From the NCBI RefSeq assembly GCF_009870125.1, contig NC_046683.1, forward strand, positions 51,723,869 to 51,787,868: a stretch of DNA of 64,000 nt, written 5' to 3'. Of this stretch, positions 1-10,009 are shown piece by piece. The notes beneath the pieces were generated by a model, which searched no databases, had not been told where the DNA came from, and saw only the letters and a list, made by a program, of their open reading frames with translations. Position 1 is the stretch's first letter, and each line of letters begins with the position of its first letter. Made by a program: the position numbers and the translations under genes. Source of the stretch: Drosophila pseudoobscura (Eukaryota > Arthropoda > Insecta > Diptera > Drosophilidae).

Positions 1-145
1 CAATTTTTTACTTGACTGATTTGTTTTAAATACTTGTTTTTTCTTTGCGGCGATTGCTTTGGATGTTTTTGCCAAAAAAATGTAAGAGAGTAATCGTTCC
101 TACTGCTCACTTTTTCGTCTTTTTTCGTAGAGGTCTGAAAATATA

Positions 146-888
146 CAGTCAGCACAACATTTATTCGGACACTCGTCTATGTCAACTTTCTTTATAAATA
201 ACTTGAAAAGTATTTAAGTTTGACAAAAAATTTTTATTTCATTATGAACATGGATATTATTACTACTAATTTCAAAACTAAAAACAAAAAAAAACTTCTT
301 TGGCGTATCAAAAAAAATTAAAAGTATCAAAAAAGCCACTTTTTTACGCACAACAATTATTCGGACACTTTATATTTTGTACGAAAAAAACTTATTGTCC
401 CCAATTTTTTCTGATTTCAATATTTGGTGGGGCCGCCCTTAGCTTCAATAACAGCTTTTAGACGTCGGGGCATACTTTTTACCAAATGATTGGTTTCATT
501 TGGATCAATTTTCTCCAATTTCGTCATCAGACCCGTTTTAAGGATTTCCTTGGAGGAAATTTTATGTTTCCTAATTTTTTTTTCTAGCAAATCCCAAACA
601 TGCTCTATGGCGTTCAGATCTGGTGACTACGGCGGCGTTTTTAACTGCTTGCACTGATACAACAGCCATTCTTGGACCAAAAACGAGGTATTTTTGGGGT
701 CATTGTCTTGTTGAAACAAGAAATGCATCGCTTTAAGACCCAATTTTTCGACACTCGCCATTGAATTGTCAGTCAAAATTTTCTTGTAGATGTGTTTGTC
801 CATCTTGGTCTCAATAAACACCATTTGCCCAGGTCCAGCTGCTGCTATACACCCCCAAACCATTACATTTCCACCGCCATGCTTCACT
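146..888 (-). repeat. Left inverted arm of the snap-back Tc1 element
   Basis: This arm of 743 bp is the reverse complement of 1076-1818. I saw only isolated differences, for example TTTATATT against TCTATATT near position 375. It carries the same internal stop codon in the transposase reading frame (minus strand, near 628) as the right arm, so the inversion copied an already mutated transposase half or the arms were later homogenised. Confidence 0.9.
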
Positions 889-1547
889 TCATTTCCGATG
901 TGAACAAAAAAAAAAGATTGGAGTTCGCAAAACTTCACTTAAATAAGACAGATTCTTTTTTGGAGAGTGTTATATTTAATGAGGAGTCTAAATATAATAT
1001 ATTCGGACATGATGGACCATCCAAAGTATGGAGAAAGGATAATCAAGCCATGAAAGAGAAAGACCTCATCCCAACAGTGAAGCATGGCGGTGGAAATGTA
1101 ATGGTTTGGGGGTGTATAGCAGCAGCTGGACCTGGGCAAATGGTGTTTATTGAGACCAAGATGGACAAACACATCTACAAGAAAATTTTGACTGACAATT
1201 CAATGGCGAGTGTCGAAAAATTGGGTCTTAAAGCGATGCATTTCTTGTTTCAACAAGACAATGACCCCAAAAATACCTCGTTTTTGGTCCAAGAATGGCT
1301 GTTGTATCAGTGCAAGCAGTTAAAAACGCCGCCGTAGTCACCAGATCTGAACGCCATAGAGCATGTTTGGGATTTGCTAGAAAAAAAAATTAGGAAACAT
1401 AAAATTTCCTCCAAGGAAATCCTTAAAACGGGTCTGATGACGAAATTGGAGAAAATTGATCCAAATGAAACCAATCATTTGGTAAAAAGTATGCCCCGAC
1501 GTCTAAAAGCTGTTATTGAAGCTAAGGGCGGCCCCACCAAATATTGA
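889..1547 (+). pseudogene. Tc1-type transposase remnant (C-terminal half, with stop codon)
   Basis: Read on the plus strand this region gives a Tc1 DDE-type catalytic domain. It includes a KKKRLEFAKLHL-type stretch, VIFNEESKYNIFG, KHGGGNVMVWGCIAAAG, FQQDNDPKN and, after a TAG stop at 1335-1337, SPDLNAIEHVWDLLEKK, ending at a natural TGA at 1545-1547. The second acidic residue (QQDND) and the third (IEHVWD) are recognisable. At the first catalytic position, where the family has SDES, the sequence reads NEES, so the expected Asp is Glu. The N-terminal helix-turn-helix half is absent because the left arm is an inverted copy. The long open frame that begins at 792 is chimeric: its first 30 or so codons read antisense through the left arm. 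No active enzyme is expected. Confidence 0.85.
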
Positions 1548-1818
1548 AATCAGAAAAAATTGGGGACAATAAGTTTTTTTCGTACAAAATATAGAGTGTC
1601 CGAATAATTGTTGTGCGTAAAAAAGTGGCTTTTTTGATACTTTTAATTTTTTTTGATACGCCAAAGAAGTTTTTTTTTGTTTTTAGTTTTGAAATTAGTA
1701 GTAATAATATCCATGTTCATAATGAAATAAAAATTTTTTGTCAAACTTAAATACTTTTCAAGTTATTTATAAAGAAAGTTGACATAGACGAGTGTCCGAA
1801 TAAATGTTGTGCTGACTG
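1076..1818 (+). repeat. Right inverted arm of the snap-back Tc1 element
   Basis: Partner of the left arm. It contains the 3' half of the transposase frame, the terminal repeat with its two internal direct repeats (near 1597-1617 and 1792-1815), and the outer end at 1818. The single-copy spacer between the arms is 889-1075. Confidence 0.9.
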
Positions 1819-1820
1819 TA

Positions 1821-2180
1821 TGCATTAGATAGGCATGTTTCGACATGAGCATACAATCTTGTAACTATAAAATCTGTTCCATTGGTTTTTTTTTTAATGA
1901 CTCTTTCTCCTGCTTTTTACCTATTTAGAATAAATGTAATATACAATATATTACAAACATCTCATCAATTCCCACCATTCGAAATATTTTATTCTTCATA
2001 AAATTATATTTTCAGAAATGAGAGTCTTAGCTAGCTAATAATACTAAACCAAATATAAAAATCAATTACGGTGAACATATTATTTCGTTTACTACCGTGA
2101 AAAATATTTAGTTTTTGAATGTTCGCGGTAGTTTTAGGTGTTGAATGTATCTATCACATATATCAATACTTTTAAATAGA
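1821..2180. other. AT-rich intergenic spacer
   Basis: About 360 bp between the transposon and the promoter of the ankyrin/MYND gene. It is AT-rich and I see no open frame with support and no recognisable repeat in it. Confidence 0.6.
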
Positions 2181-2232
2181 AACAGTGCTGTAAGGCTCTG
2201 CACTATCGCACTTCTTACATCCCATCGCTATT
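2181..2232 (+). promoter_or_regulatory. Core promoter of the ankyrin/MYND gene (Ohler motif 7 pair)
   Basis: TCCCATCGCTATT at 2220-2232 matches the fly housekeeping core-promoter motif 7 (KNNCAKCNCTRNY). A second match lies on the opposite strand at 2181-2193 (TTACAGCACTGTT). Both are within about 150 bp of the start codon at 2325, and no TATA box is visible. Motif pairs of this kind mark broadly expressed fly genes. The transcription start was not determined. Confidence 0.5.
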
Positions 2233-2324
2233 TCTACTGCACGCTGGAAACCGTGAATTTTCCTTCAATTTTGTTCATTTTTCTGACTAAAATCCTTGCA
2301 AATAGGAAATAAACCCCACTCGAT

Positions 2325-3667
2325 ATGGCCGCGGACAGCAAAAGCTCCCAACTGGACGATATACAGAAACTGCTGCTGGAGCGCATAGCCAAGAATGACA
2401 CGAGTGGGTTCACGCAGCTGCTCACCCAGCTGAAGGACGTTAACTTTGTGGACGACACGGGCATGTCGCTTCTGGCGCATGCGAGCTTCAAAGGCAACAA
2501 AGAGGCTGTGCAAATACTGCTAGACATGGTGAGTTTGTCCACATCGCAGTAGCGGAATGATCTCCCAAACACCATCGTTTTCCCCCAACAGGGCGCCGAT
2601 GTCCACTTGAATCAGCATGGGGCCGACTATACACCTTTGCACTTTGCGGCCCTGTCCGGCAGCACTGACGTGTGCCGCCAGCTGCTGGATGCCGGCATCA
2701 ATCCGAGCAGCATCAACAGCGTCTCCCGCACCGCCTCACAGATGGCCGCCTTCGTGGGAAACCATGCCTGCGTGGAGACAATTAACAACTATATTACCCG
2801 ATCTGGACTGGAGTACTACACACAGGCGCACGGCCAGCAAACGGAGCCGTTAATTCCGCCTGCGCTGCTATCAGCCTTTCACACCTTTGTCATCGAAATC
2901 AATCTGCATCCCGTGAGAATCGCACTGAACGCCCAGTCCCTAGGACTTCTCAGGATACTGAGCAACCTGCGCAAAACCCTGGCACTAATGTGCGAGAAGG
3001 AGATGCAGAAGACACACGACATGAACGAGCTTCTGGCTTTCAAGTTCCACTACCAGGGCTGGATCGTGGCAGAGCTGATCCGCTGTGAGGAGCAGTTCAA
3101 GGCGCAGCACAAGGAGAAGACTGCCGGAGGAGAGCCGGAGGTTAACAAGAACGACTTTATCGAGCTGTTCGTGAAGAGGGTGCTCAAGGAAAACAAACAG
3201 GGCCAGCTGGACTACGTGGAGTACACGTTAAGGGAGTGTGCGCGGGAGTTTCCCGTGCGGGAGTGCACCATCTTCAGGCAGATAGCCACCCAATTTGGAG
3301 GCAAGGATGCCCCGCCGGCACTGGTTATCCTCCGCAATGCCATCAACGGAATGCGCGGCTTTGTGGTGGGTTTTATCTGTTGTTCTCATTGAAAAGCATT
3401 CCAATCGCTCAACATTTTGGCATTTTGCAGGACGAAACCAGCTACTGCAGCACCTGTGGACAAGAGAAGCCTGACAAGAAGTGCTCCAAGTGTAAAGCGG
3501 TGCAGTATTGCGATCGGGAGTGCCAGCGTCTGCACTGGTTCATGCACAAGAAGAGCTGTGCCCGACTCTTGGCCGCCTCGCTGGCTGGAGCCACGACCCA
3601 GGTCCAGTCGAAGGGGCCCATTGATACCTCAGAGCTGCAGGAGCAGCTATCCAAGCTGTCTGCGTAA
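2325..3667 (+). CDS. ANKMY2: Ankyrin repeat and MYND domain protein, ANKMY2 type
   Basis: Three coding exons, 2325-2528, 2592-3365 and 3431-3667, join in frame to 404 residues; both introns are short (63 and 65 bp) and GT-AG. Ankyrin repeats occupy roughly residues 30-140, with TPLHFAALSGSTDVCRQLLDAG and a RTASQMAAFVGNHACV stretch that is very like vertebrate ANKMY2. A helical middle region follows. The C-terminal MYND zinc finger has all eight ligands: C332, C335, C344, C347, C353, C357, H365 and C369. Domain order and length match ANKMY2, which is linked in vertebrates to trafficking of adenylyl cyclases to cilia and Hedgehog signalling; a role in flies is inference. The second intron falls just before the MYND finger. 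The start gives a compact ankyrin N-terminus and lies downstream of motif-7 promoter elements. The next gene starts 213 bp downstream on the same strand. Confidence 0.92.
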
Positions 3668-3797
3668 TCGCTATGTCAAGTGTTTCTTTTTTAATGGAAA
3701 TATATTTACTATAAAAACATGAAGCTCTTACAGATCTGTTATTCATTCAAATTTACAGACCATGTTACTCCTAACAGACCTGCTACCACGCAGAGTT

Positions 3798-3810
3798 TTA
3801 CAGCACTGAC
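3798..3810 (+). promoter_or_regulatory. Motif 7 core-promoter element of Adi1
   Basis: TTACAGCACTGAC matches KNNCAKCNCTRNY and lies 70 bp upstream of the Adi1 start codon, within the 213-bp gap after the ankyrin/MYND gene. Adi1 therefore probably has its own promoter. No TATA box is visible. Confidence 0.45.
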
Positions 3811-3880
3811 GGATTTCTCTGCTTTAGAGCACTGCTCATGTTAAGAGGAGAATCGTGAAATAAATATTTATTATTAAAAA

Positions 3881-4695
3881 ATGGTGAAAGTATGGTTTAT
3901 GGACGACGAGCAGGAGACCGATCAGCGACTGGAGCATCATCGCAGTCCGCCGGACTATCTGGAGCTTCCTGAACTGTACCAGAAGACGGGCGTGGAATAT
4001 TTCAAGGCATGTGTGATTCCATTTACTTTGGACTGACCTTGAAGTAAGCTTATCTTAAACGATCGTTTCTTTCCGGCAGATCAACGCTGACGATTACCAA
4101 AACGACGCGATTCTAGGGGAGCTGCGGGCCAAACGTGGCTATACCTACGATGATGAGGCAAGATCTGAGTCCGTTTTAGAGAGCACCTGTTAATCTCCTC
4201 TTCGTTGCAGATCACCTGCTCGGAGAAGTGCCTTCCGGACTACGCCAATAAGCTGAAGAACTTTTTTACGGAACATCTGCATACGGACGAGGAGATACGT
4301 TTGGTATTGGATGGATCGGGATACTTTGATGTCCGCGAGTAGGTTATCTAGCGACTGTTTATTCGGGATTTGCTCAAAATGGTAATTTTTCGTCGTTTCA
4401 GCAACGAGGAGCAGTGGCTGAGAATACAAGTGGTTAAAGGAGATTTGATTATTATTCCGGCGGGTATCTATCATCGTTTCACGTTGGACTCTAATGTAAA
4501 TTGCATTCCTTATGGCAAAATTGTTGTTTTCTAATCGTTACTCTCGTATCCCCATAGAACTTTATCAAAGCCCGTCGCTATTTTGTTGGAGAACCCGTCT
4601 GGACCCCGCATAATCGTCCTGCAGATGATTTGGATTGCCGCAAGTCCTACCTGAAGCATCAAGCTGAGAGTTTTGTGCAATTAAACCAGGTCTAA
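3881..4695 (+). CDS. Adi1: Acireductone dioxygenase (methionine salvage)
   Basis: Five exons, 3881-4006, 4080-4157, 4211-4338, 4402-4495 and 4558-4695, give a 187-residue protein, the normal length for eukaryotic ARD. This metal-dependent cupin enzyme oxidises acireductone to the 2-keto acid precursor of methionine plus formate in the methylthioadenosine salvage pathway; it acts in cytoplasm and nucleus. The cupin metal ligands are visible: H90 and H92 (TEHLHTDEE), E96 and H135 (PAGIYHRF). The family motifs [12 protein letters not shown] and YFVGEPVW are intact. Introns 3 and 4 are GT-AG. Introns 1 (4007-4079) and 2 (4158-4210) appear to start with GC (AAG|GCATGT and GAG|GCAAGA). In-frame GT alternatives at 4013 and 4173 would insert two or five residues into conserved stretches (EYFK-INADD and YDDE-ITCSEK). 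The gene follows the ankyrin/MYND gene in tandem. Confidence 0.95.
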
Positions 4696-4984
4696 TGTGC
4701 ATTTTATACATATATACCAACTTATGTGTATTTTTAAATTTGTATAAATATTAAACCGTCAACTAAAATTCTAATGGCTTTAAGAAATTGTAATTGGCAC
4801 AAGCGAGAATATATGTGAGTACTTCCCGAAATGAATCTCGGAGCCGATGACTGCCGCATACTCTCCATCCCTCTGTTTCGCTGTTTGCAAACGGGACGAA
4901 TTGATTTGATGGATACTCTTGTGAGGGGGATCTCTTTCACATAAAACACATAGAGAGAAGGAGAGAAACCCCGACTAAACACCG

Positions 4985-5220
4985 TTAACTATTCCGCTAC
5001 GTCTGTCTCTCTCTTTTTCACTTCTCACACCAACACCTGCTTTGCTGTTATTTCGCTTCCCTCCGCCAGGGGCGCAACATGCTCTACGAAGAGACAGAGA
5101 GAGTGAAAGAATGGGTAGGCGTGTTTAAGGGGTAATTTATGTGCAATTTCATATGTTCGTTCTGGCTATATTAATGATCTGATAGATATGGGCTTTCTCA
5201 ATTTGTTCCACTGGATTTCA
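4985..5220 (+). repeat. Interspersed repeat fragment (CT-rich module)
   Basis: The segment with ATTCCGCTACGTCTGTCTC, a CTCTCTTTTTCACTTCTCAC stretch, CTCCGCCAGGGGCGCA, GAGAGAGTGAAAGAATG and TCTCAATTTGTTCCA in order recurs at about 41415-41600 (same strand) and, inverted, at about 29340-29515. It is therefore a dispersed repeat rather than a unique sequence. This copy lacks the ATATATTCTTGATCAG module found beside the other two. Confidence 0.7.
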
Positions 5221-5449
5221 ATTCATGTCATAGCGATTATCTAGTCGATAGTATTGATAGCAGCAGTGTTCCGGAACATAACAACGGAATGAGCTACATT
5301 CCGCTTGCCCTAGGGAAAGATATTACAGAGTTAAGGAAACGTTTTTCATCACAGGGTTCAATGAATGCAGACACAAGTGAAAGCTATTTCAACGCAATTT
5401 TTGCAGCTTATGGTAAATAAGCATACTTCGTAAATATTTTGTTGATATG

Positions 5450-5690
5450 TGGCAAGTGTGTAGTTACCGTGTAGTTGCCATGTAAAAAAATGATGTTTTT
5501 GTTGAAACCTAATATTCTGAGCTATTTAATAAAGTGGATCGTTCAAATTAGCCAGTATTGTATAGAAATTGATTTATTACTCGGATAAAACTTTGTGTTC
5601 CGGGCTGAAGGGCCTAGATATCTAGTTACATTGGACAGAATCTCCAAATCGAGAAAAATGATTTCCGATCATGGATTGTAATATTCGACG
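5450..5690 (+). repeat. Dispersed spacer repeat, copy A
   Basis: Contains GTGTAGTTGCCATGTAAAAA, AATTAGCCAGTATTGTATAG, TTATTACTCGGATAAAACTT and a CTAGATATCTAGTTACA segment. These align in order with 8480-8690 (copy B), 34145-34280 (copy C) and 34565-34680 (copy D). This copy stops before the part with the GGTATATTT motifs. The spacing is conserved but the sequence is divergent, so it is an old element. Confidence 0.65.
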
Positions 5691-5699
5691 CTTGTCGTG

Positions 5700-7984
5700 C
5701 CGTTTATTTGAATTATGAACGGCTAACTCCCAAAATTACAGCCTAAAACTAGGCAGAAAAAAAAAAAAAATTCGAGTTGCAGAGCTTGTGAGCTTTAACC
5801 ATACATAGAGTATCAGCTGTTTTGCGACCAAGTGGCAACACTAAGATATGCAATTTTTCTGCTTTGCACTATATTTCATTAAATATTGCTGTGGCTGGAT
5901 TCTGTATAACAGAAAAAGACCATAGAAGGTGTGGAAAAAACGTGGGTTGCTGTACCTAGTAGTCCCAGCCTCTGTCTTTTTTACCTCGTGGCCGTCAGAG
6001 TGACCGGCAGGGAAAAACGAAGTCTGCTTGAGCGGACCCAGTTCTCTAAACAAGGTCAAGCCCAAAGTCAAAGCCTAGTGCAAGTGCCAAGTGCGGCTCA
6101 AAGTGATCATTGAATTTGAGTGGACGCGCCCATTTATATATCGCCAATACTGGGGCAGCCGTTCGACCATTTGGAAACGAGCGCCCCCAGTGTATCAACA
6201 TTTTTCGAAACAGTGGTGCAATTCTGTTGAGGTAATTATCCACCCAGCTGCAGCGACCCGTTGAAAAATGTTCTGTTCTTTCCGTGTAGGATTAGCACCA
6301 CTAGTATCTACGTATTGAAACGCTGGTCTAGACGATACGGATTGGTTATTCCCGGAGACCTCTTGGCCACGTGCCCGTACCACCGTTCGGTAGCCGAGGG
6401 CATGGACTTGCTCCTCAAGTAAACCCGATCGGTGTGCTCTGCAATCTTCGCCTGGACACGTTCGACCCATGGGGATGAGCTGAGTGACTCTTCAAATGAA
6501 CCAGTCCCCCCCCACGAGCAATCCAGTGGGCGAGGGTACCTAACCTCACGCCGCAGATGGACCGCGGTCATTGACCCCTGGCATCGGAAGCAGCTGATGT
6601 TACCTGCGCCCGGTACAATCGTGTGCCACCTTCAGACCTCGAGTAGGAACTCGGTCTCCAGCCGGGAAGCATCGAACCCGCATCGGATTTAGTTATATTC
6701 TCTATCTTTCTTTCGAAATTAGACCCGATATGCGAAACCCTGTTTTTTTTATCCGCTTTCTGTCTAACAATGTTCTTTTGATACGGCAAAAATGTGCAAA
6801 AGCCAAGTAAATACGGTATAAACCAAAAGGGAATTCCTGTCCATGGGCTAAGTCGAACTTGAACAAATGAGTAGTGTATTAATACCAATTATTTTTACAG
6901 TTTTTGATTTTGGTTGCCACGCATTCATCTCATCATCTATGCAGATACTCATCACAATCACACACATCATCATACTCATCCACCCATCAAATCACCTCAT
7001 CCAACACACAACGAAAGATCTTTCTGCGTGGGAGTCAAAGTTATTAATCGTTTCGTAAGTGATTATAAAAAAAAAAAAAAACAAGTAAGCCATCTGAAAA
7101 GAATGAATGTGCGGTAACTATTCGTTGGTCTTCAACCATGATCACGGTTTTACACACGTAGTACTCATGCCTTTAAACGACTTTCCATATACCCGATTTT
7201 TGTCTGGTTTTGGCACTGCCCAAGTACCGTAATGACATATGACGTTTCCTTGTTCATATGATGAACACGTACCTATTTCTTGCCTTTATCTATACCTACT
7301 ACTAATCATTTTTATAGATTTAAGAACCTTATACGCTACCTCGCCCCTATGATACTCTTAATACTAGTAATACCCTATAAATGTAAGACGATACCGAATA
7401 GCAGGCTTATATTAGGGACTAGATTCTATTAGCGTTAGGTTTTATAGGAATTTAAATGAAGAATTATGGATTGTTTAAATAAAGTAGTTTTGGAAATGAA
7501 CCGTGGCTAAATAGATTATATCGGAACCATGCAACCTCGAAAAACGGAGATGTGACCCACCGCAGTCTTTGTTGGAGGGATCCTGACGATTAATAGGTGG
7601 CCCTGAAGGATCATGGTAGGGTGGGCGTTCTCGCCAATGGGCGATACCGCAGCCGACAAAGATCTGACCGGTGATCTTCTTCGTTCACGTGTACATGCTG
7701 ATCTGTCCCTTTGACCCCCCTGTATCCCGTTTCCTAGTATCCTTTCCCTACTCGTACGCGATTTTTTTTTATAAATTCTTATCTCGACCATTTGCCAGAG
7801 CTATAAATGGGTAGTAAAATTTCCTCCATGCCCACACCCCGCCGACCAGAGACAAAAGCCGAAGCCAGCGCGTACTTCCTACTCCCGTTTACTTATCATC
7901 AGCTCCTCGACCCTGTACGTTGTATGCTACAGGATAGAGAACGATTAAACCATTGTGGAACAGTGGGTATTACAATACACTCCA
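5700..7984. other. Intergenic spacer, no recognisable gene
   Basis: About 2.3 kb between the repeats. Several open frames of 60-106 codons occur on both strands, notably in the GC-richer block 6260-6690 and at 7516-8007. None shows a family I recognise, none has splice support, and they overlap in several frames. The block 6260-6690 differs in composition from the AT-rich flanks and could be a decayed transposon piece. A TC/CA-rich low-complexity stretch lies at 6925-7010. Confidence 0.5.
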
Positions 7985-8805
7985 CGAATATGATTAAATT
8001 TTTGTGAAGTTCAGATGAAAGATATCGTGGAAATTTTGGTTGGTAAGCAAATGGAAGGATATAAGGATATACAATACAATAGTCCGCGGCTTACTTGCTT
8101 AAGTCGGGTGGTATATTTACGGTATATTAATAAATGAGAAGGTATATATATTTCATTATATTTCTGAGAGTCTGACCGTATATCGTATCAAGGACGCTAT
8201 ATGGTCTCACCCTCTTGCCCCATGCACCAACGTAGAATTGTCACATAGAGCCATGTTCCAGGCCACATCGAATACTAATTCGTGAACAGCATAGAGTTTC
8301 TGATCGTTTGCTGTGAAAATCTAAGTTTTTTCAAAAATGTCGGAGAAAATACATGTCCAAAAGTGGATAACGGACGGTTTTCACACTGGCGCCTCCATTG
8401 GGCTTATATGAAAAAACGGCTAAACGCACGCGTTTCAGGTATCACTTTTGAAAATTACACAAAAAAGGTAGAACATGTGTAGTCAGCGTGTAATTACCAT
8501 ATAAAAACATTAGTTTTGTGAGCATGGTTGTTGACCCTTTTTTGCACAATCCAATAAAGATGAGAACTTAAATATAACCAGTCTTGTAGGAAAGTGATTT
8601 ATCAATCGGATAAAATTATATGGGCGGGGCTGAGAGATCTATCTAGCTAGTTATACTCGACGGAATATCAAAAACGAGGAATATGTAAAATAGAATTTTA
8701 ATTCGTCAGTATATTTACGGTATATTTTGAAAAGGAGGCGGTATGTTTCGGTATATTTCTGAGGGTCAGACCGTATATTTTATCAATTAGTTCCGCGGTC
8801 AAACA
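7985..8805 (+). repeat. Dispersed spacer repeat, copy B, with motif-6 promoter-like sites
   Basis: The best-preserved long copy apart from the Prp4 promoter. GTTCAGATGAAAGATATCGT (8010-8030) matches 34355-34375. TTATCAATCGGATAAAATTA, ATCTATCTAGCTAGTTATA, GACGGAATATCAAAAACGAG and AATTCGTCAGTATATTTACG then follow in the same order as at 34565-34745. The right end has several CGGTATATTT motifs (core-promoter motif 6-like) and CCGCGGTCAAACAT at 8793-8806. That is the position where copy D has the intact motif 1, CGGTCACACTG. Confidence 0.7.
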
Positions 8806-9258
8806 TCGATGTTGGATTGATACATCGGATTGATTCTTCGATGCATCGATGTATGACCGGTGTTTCAAAACTTTCCCATTGATTATAAAACGAATATTCA
8901 ACAAAGGAACATTATGCTTTCATAGCAGTCTTTTACATATCATTGTAGATCAGAGATAACTAATATTTCAAATAAGTACTATTTGTCAATGCTTTGCAAA
9001 AACCAAAATGCGACTTAGTCGCGCAGGTGAAAGTCTATTACGCTTTCGACTTTCGTTCAAAATACACCCAGAAGATTCCATTAGCGTCAAAAATTGCATT
9101 GCAATTTTGTATAAATTAGGATAGGTTTTTGCAAAGCATCGATACATCACTCAACATCGGTAGCAGCAAAAACATCGGAAAACATCAGTAAACATCGGAA
9201 GAAAAACATCGAGGCTCGATGCATCGTTGTGTTTTACATCACTACCCACAATATTATC
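8806..9258 (+). promoter_or_regulatory. Probable promoter region of simjang
   Basis: This stretch is rich in CATCGATG and ACATCGG words (8805-8860 and 9125-9230). It ends with TTACATCACTACC at 9234-9246, a full match to core-promoter motif 7. Immediately downstream begins a long transcribed-looking leader that ends at a strong donor at 10010. Assignment to simj rests on that order; transcription start data are lacking. The middle, 8930-9120, is AT-rich without clear signals. Confidence 0.4.
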
Positions 9259-10009
9259 AAATTCTCAAATTTTTTTGAACCGAGCGGTTGCTGCGCGTCG
9301 TTGTAAAGAAAATACAACTAAATAAGTATATAGAGAGCAGCCTTTAACCTTTTTTTTTTTTGCTCCGGCCGCGGCCACAACAACATTTTCCGAAATTTTC
9401 CAAACGTGGAGTAACTATTTTTTTCCTCCCACTCTGGGCACGCCGCGAAAACAATAAACAATAAATTAAATATAATAAAATTGTTATCTATTGCCGACAA
9501 AATGAGTTCTACAAGTGCATGTTTGTTGGTCTCTCTCACTCTCTGAAATCGTAAACAAATTGTGAAAAAAGTCAATATACGACATAGATATTTAAATAAA
9601 TCGCGTTCGTTGCCGATAAAATATTTGTATTTGGAGGAAGCCGCAACAACAGCAGCGACGTCAGCAGTGCGTGGTGCAAGTGTATTGGTGTTTAACACGG
9701 CCGTCCGAAATACATATATTCCAGAATAAGCGCGCCGCCACTCTTAGCTGTATGAGTGCATCTGACGTATATACGTATGTACATACACACCCGCAAGTAA
9801 ATAAGAAGAAATTAGCGCAACACAAAAAAGTGAAATTTTCTTCCATAAAAGTTGAGGAAAATATCAGTACCAGTTCTTTGCATAAGTGATTGTTTTTTTT
9901 TTGGTGCAAGTGGAAAATTAATATCAACTCCCAGGCTGGACGCAGGGGTAGCAGCAGCAGCGGCAGCAGTAGCACCCACAGCAATAACGGATTTTTGCTC
10001 TCCACGCGG
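9259..10009 (+). other. simj: Probable non-coding first exon of simjang (5' UTR)
   Basis: The region follows a motif-7 element and ends with a consensus donor, CACGCGG|GTAAGTTTC, at 10010. It has no supported coding frame but has the CAG-rich and A-rich composition usual for fly leaders (GGTAGCAGCAGCAGCGGCAG near 9946). It would splice to the acceptor TTTCCAG at 27254-27260, which lies 40 bp before the simj start codon. The exact 5' end is unknown, and other first exons could lie within the intron. Confidence 0.42.

Larger units (their letters stand above)
146..1818. mobile_element. Tc1/mariner-type transposon, snap-back (foldback) derivative
   Basis: The ends are CAGTCAGCACAACA and its reverse complement, flanked by TA on both sides (144-145 and 1819-1820), the target duplication expected of Tc1/mariner elements. 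The plus strand of the right half encodes the C-terminal half of a Tc1-type transposase. The left half is not the expected N-terminal, DNA-binding part. It is a near-perfect inverted copy of the right half, and paired positions sum to 1964 at both the tips and the inner edge, so there is no net indel. Within each arm the motif GCACAACAWTTATTCGGACAC occurs twice about 200 bp apart, an IR/DR arrangement as in the S/Paris/Sleeping Beauty-like subgroup. The element cannot encode a complete transposase, so it is non-autonomous. The exact family name was not determined. Confidence 0.93.

Noticed and set aside
792..1337. Open frame of 181 codons in the transposon as an intact gene
   Set aside because: The first part reads antisense through the left inverted arm; the rest is a transposase fragment that stops at a nonsense codon.
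6195..6692. Coding gene in the GC-richer block
   Set aside because: Several overlapping frames on both strands, none with a recognisable family; kept only as an unassigned block.
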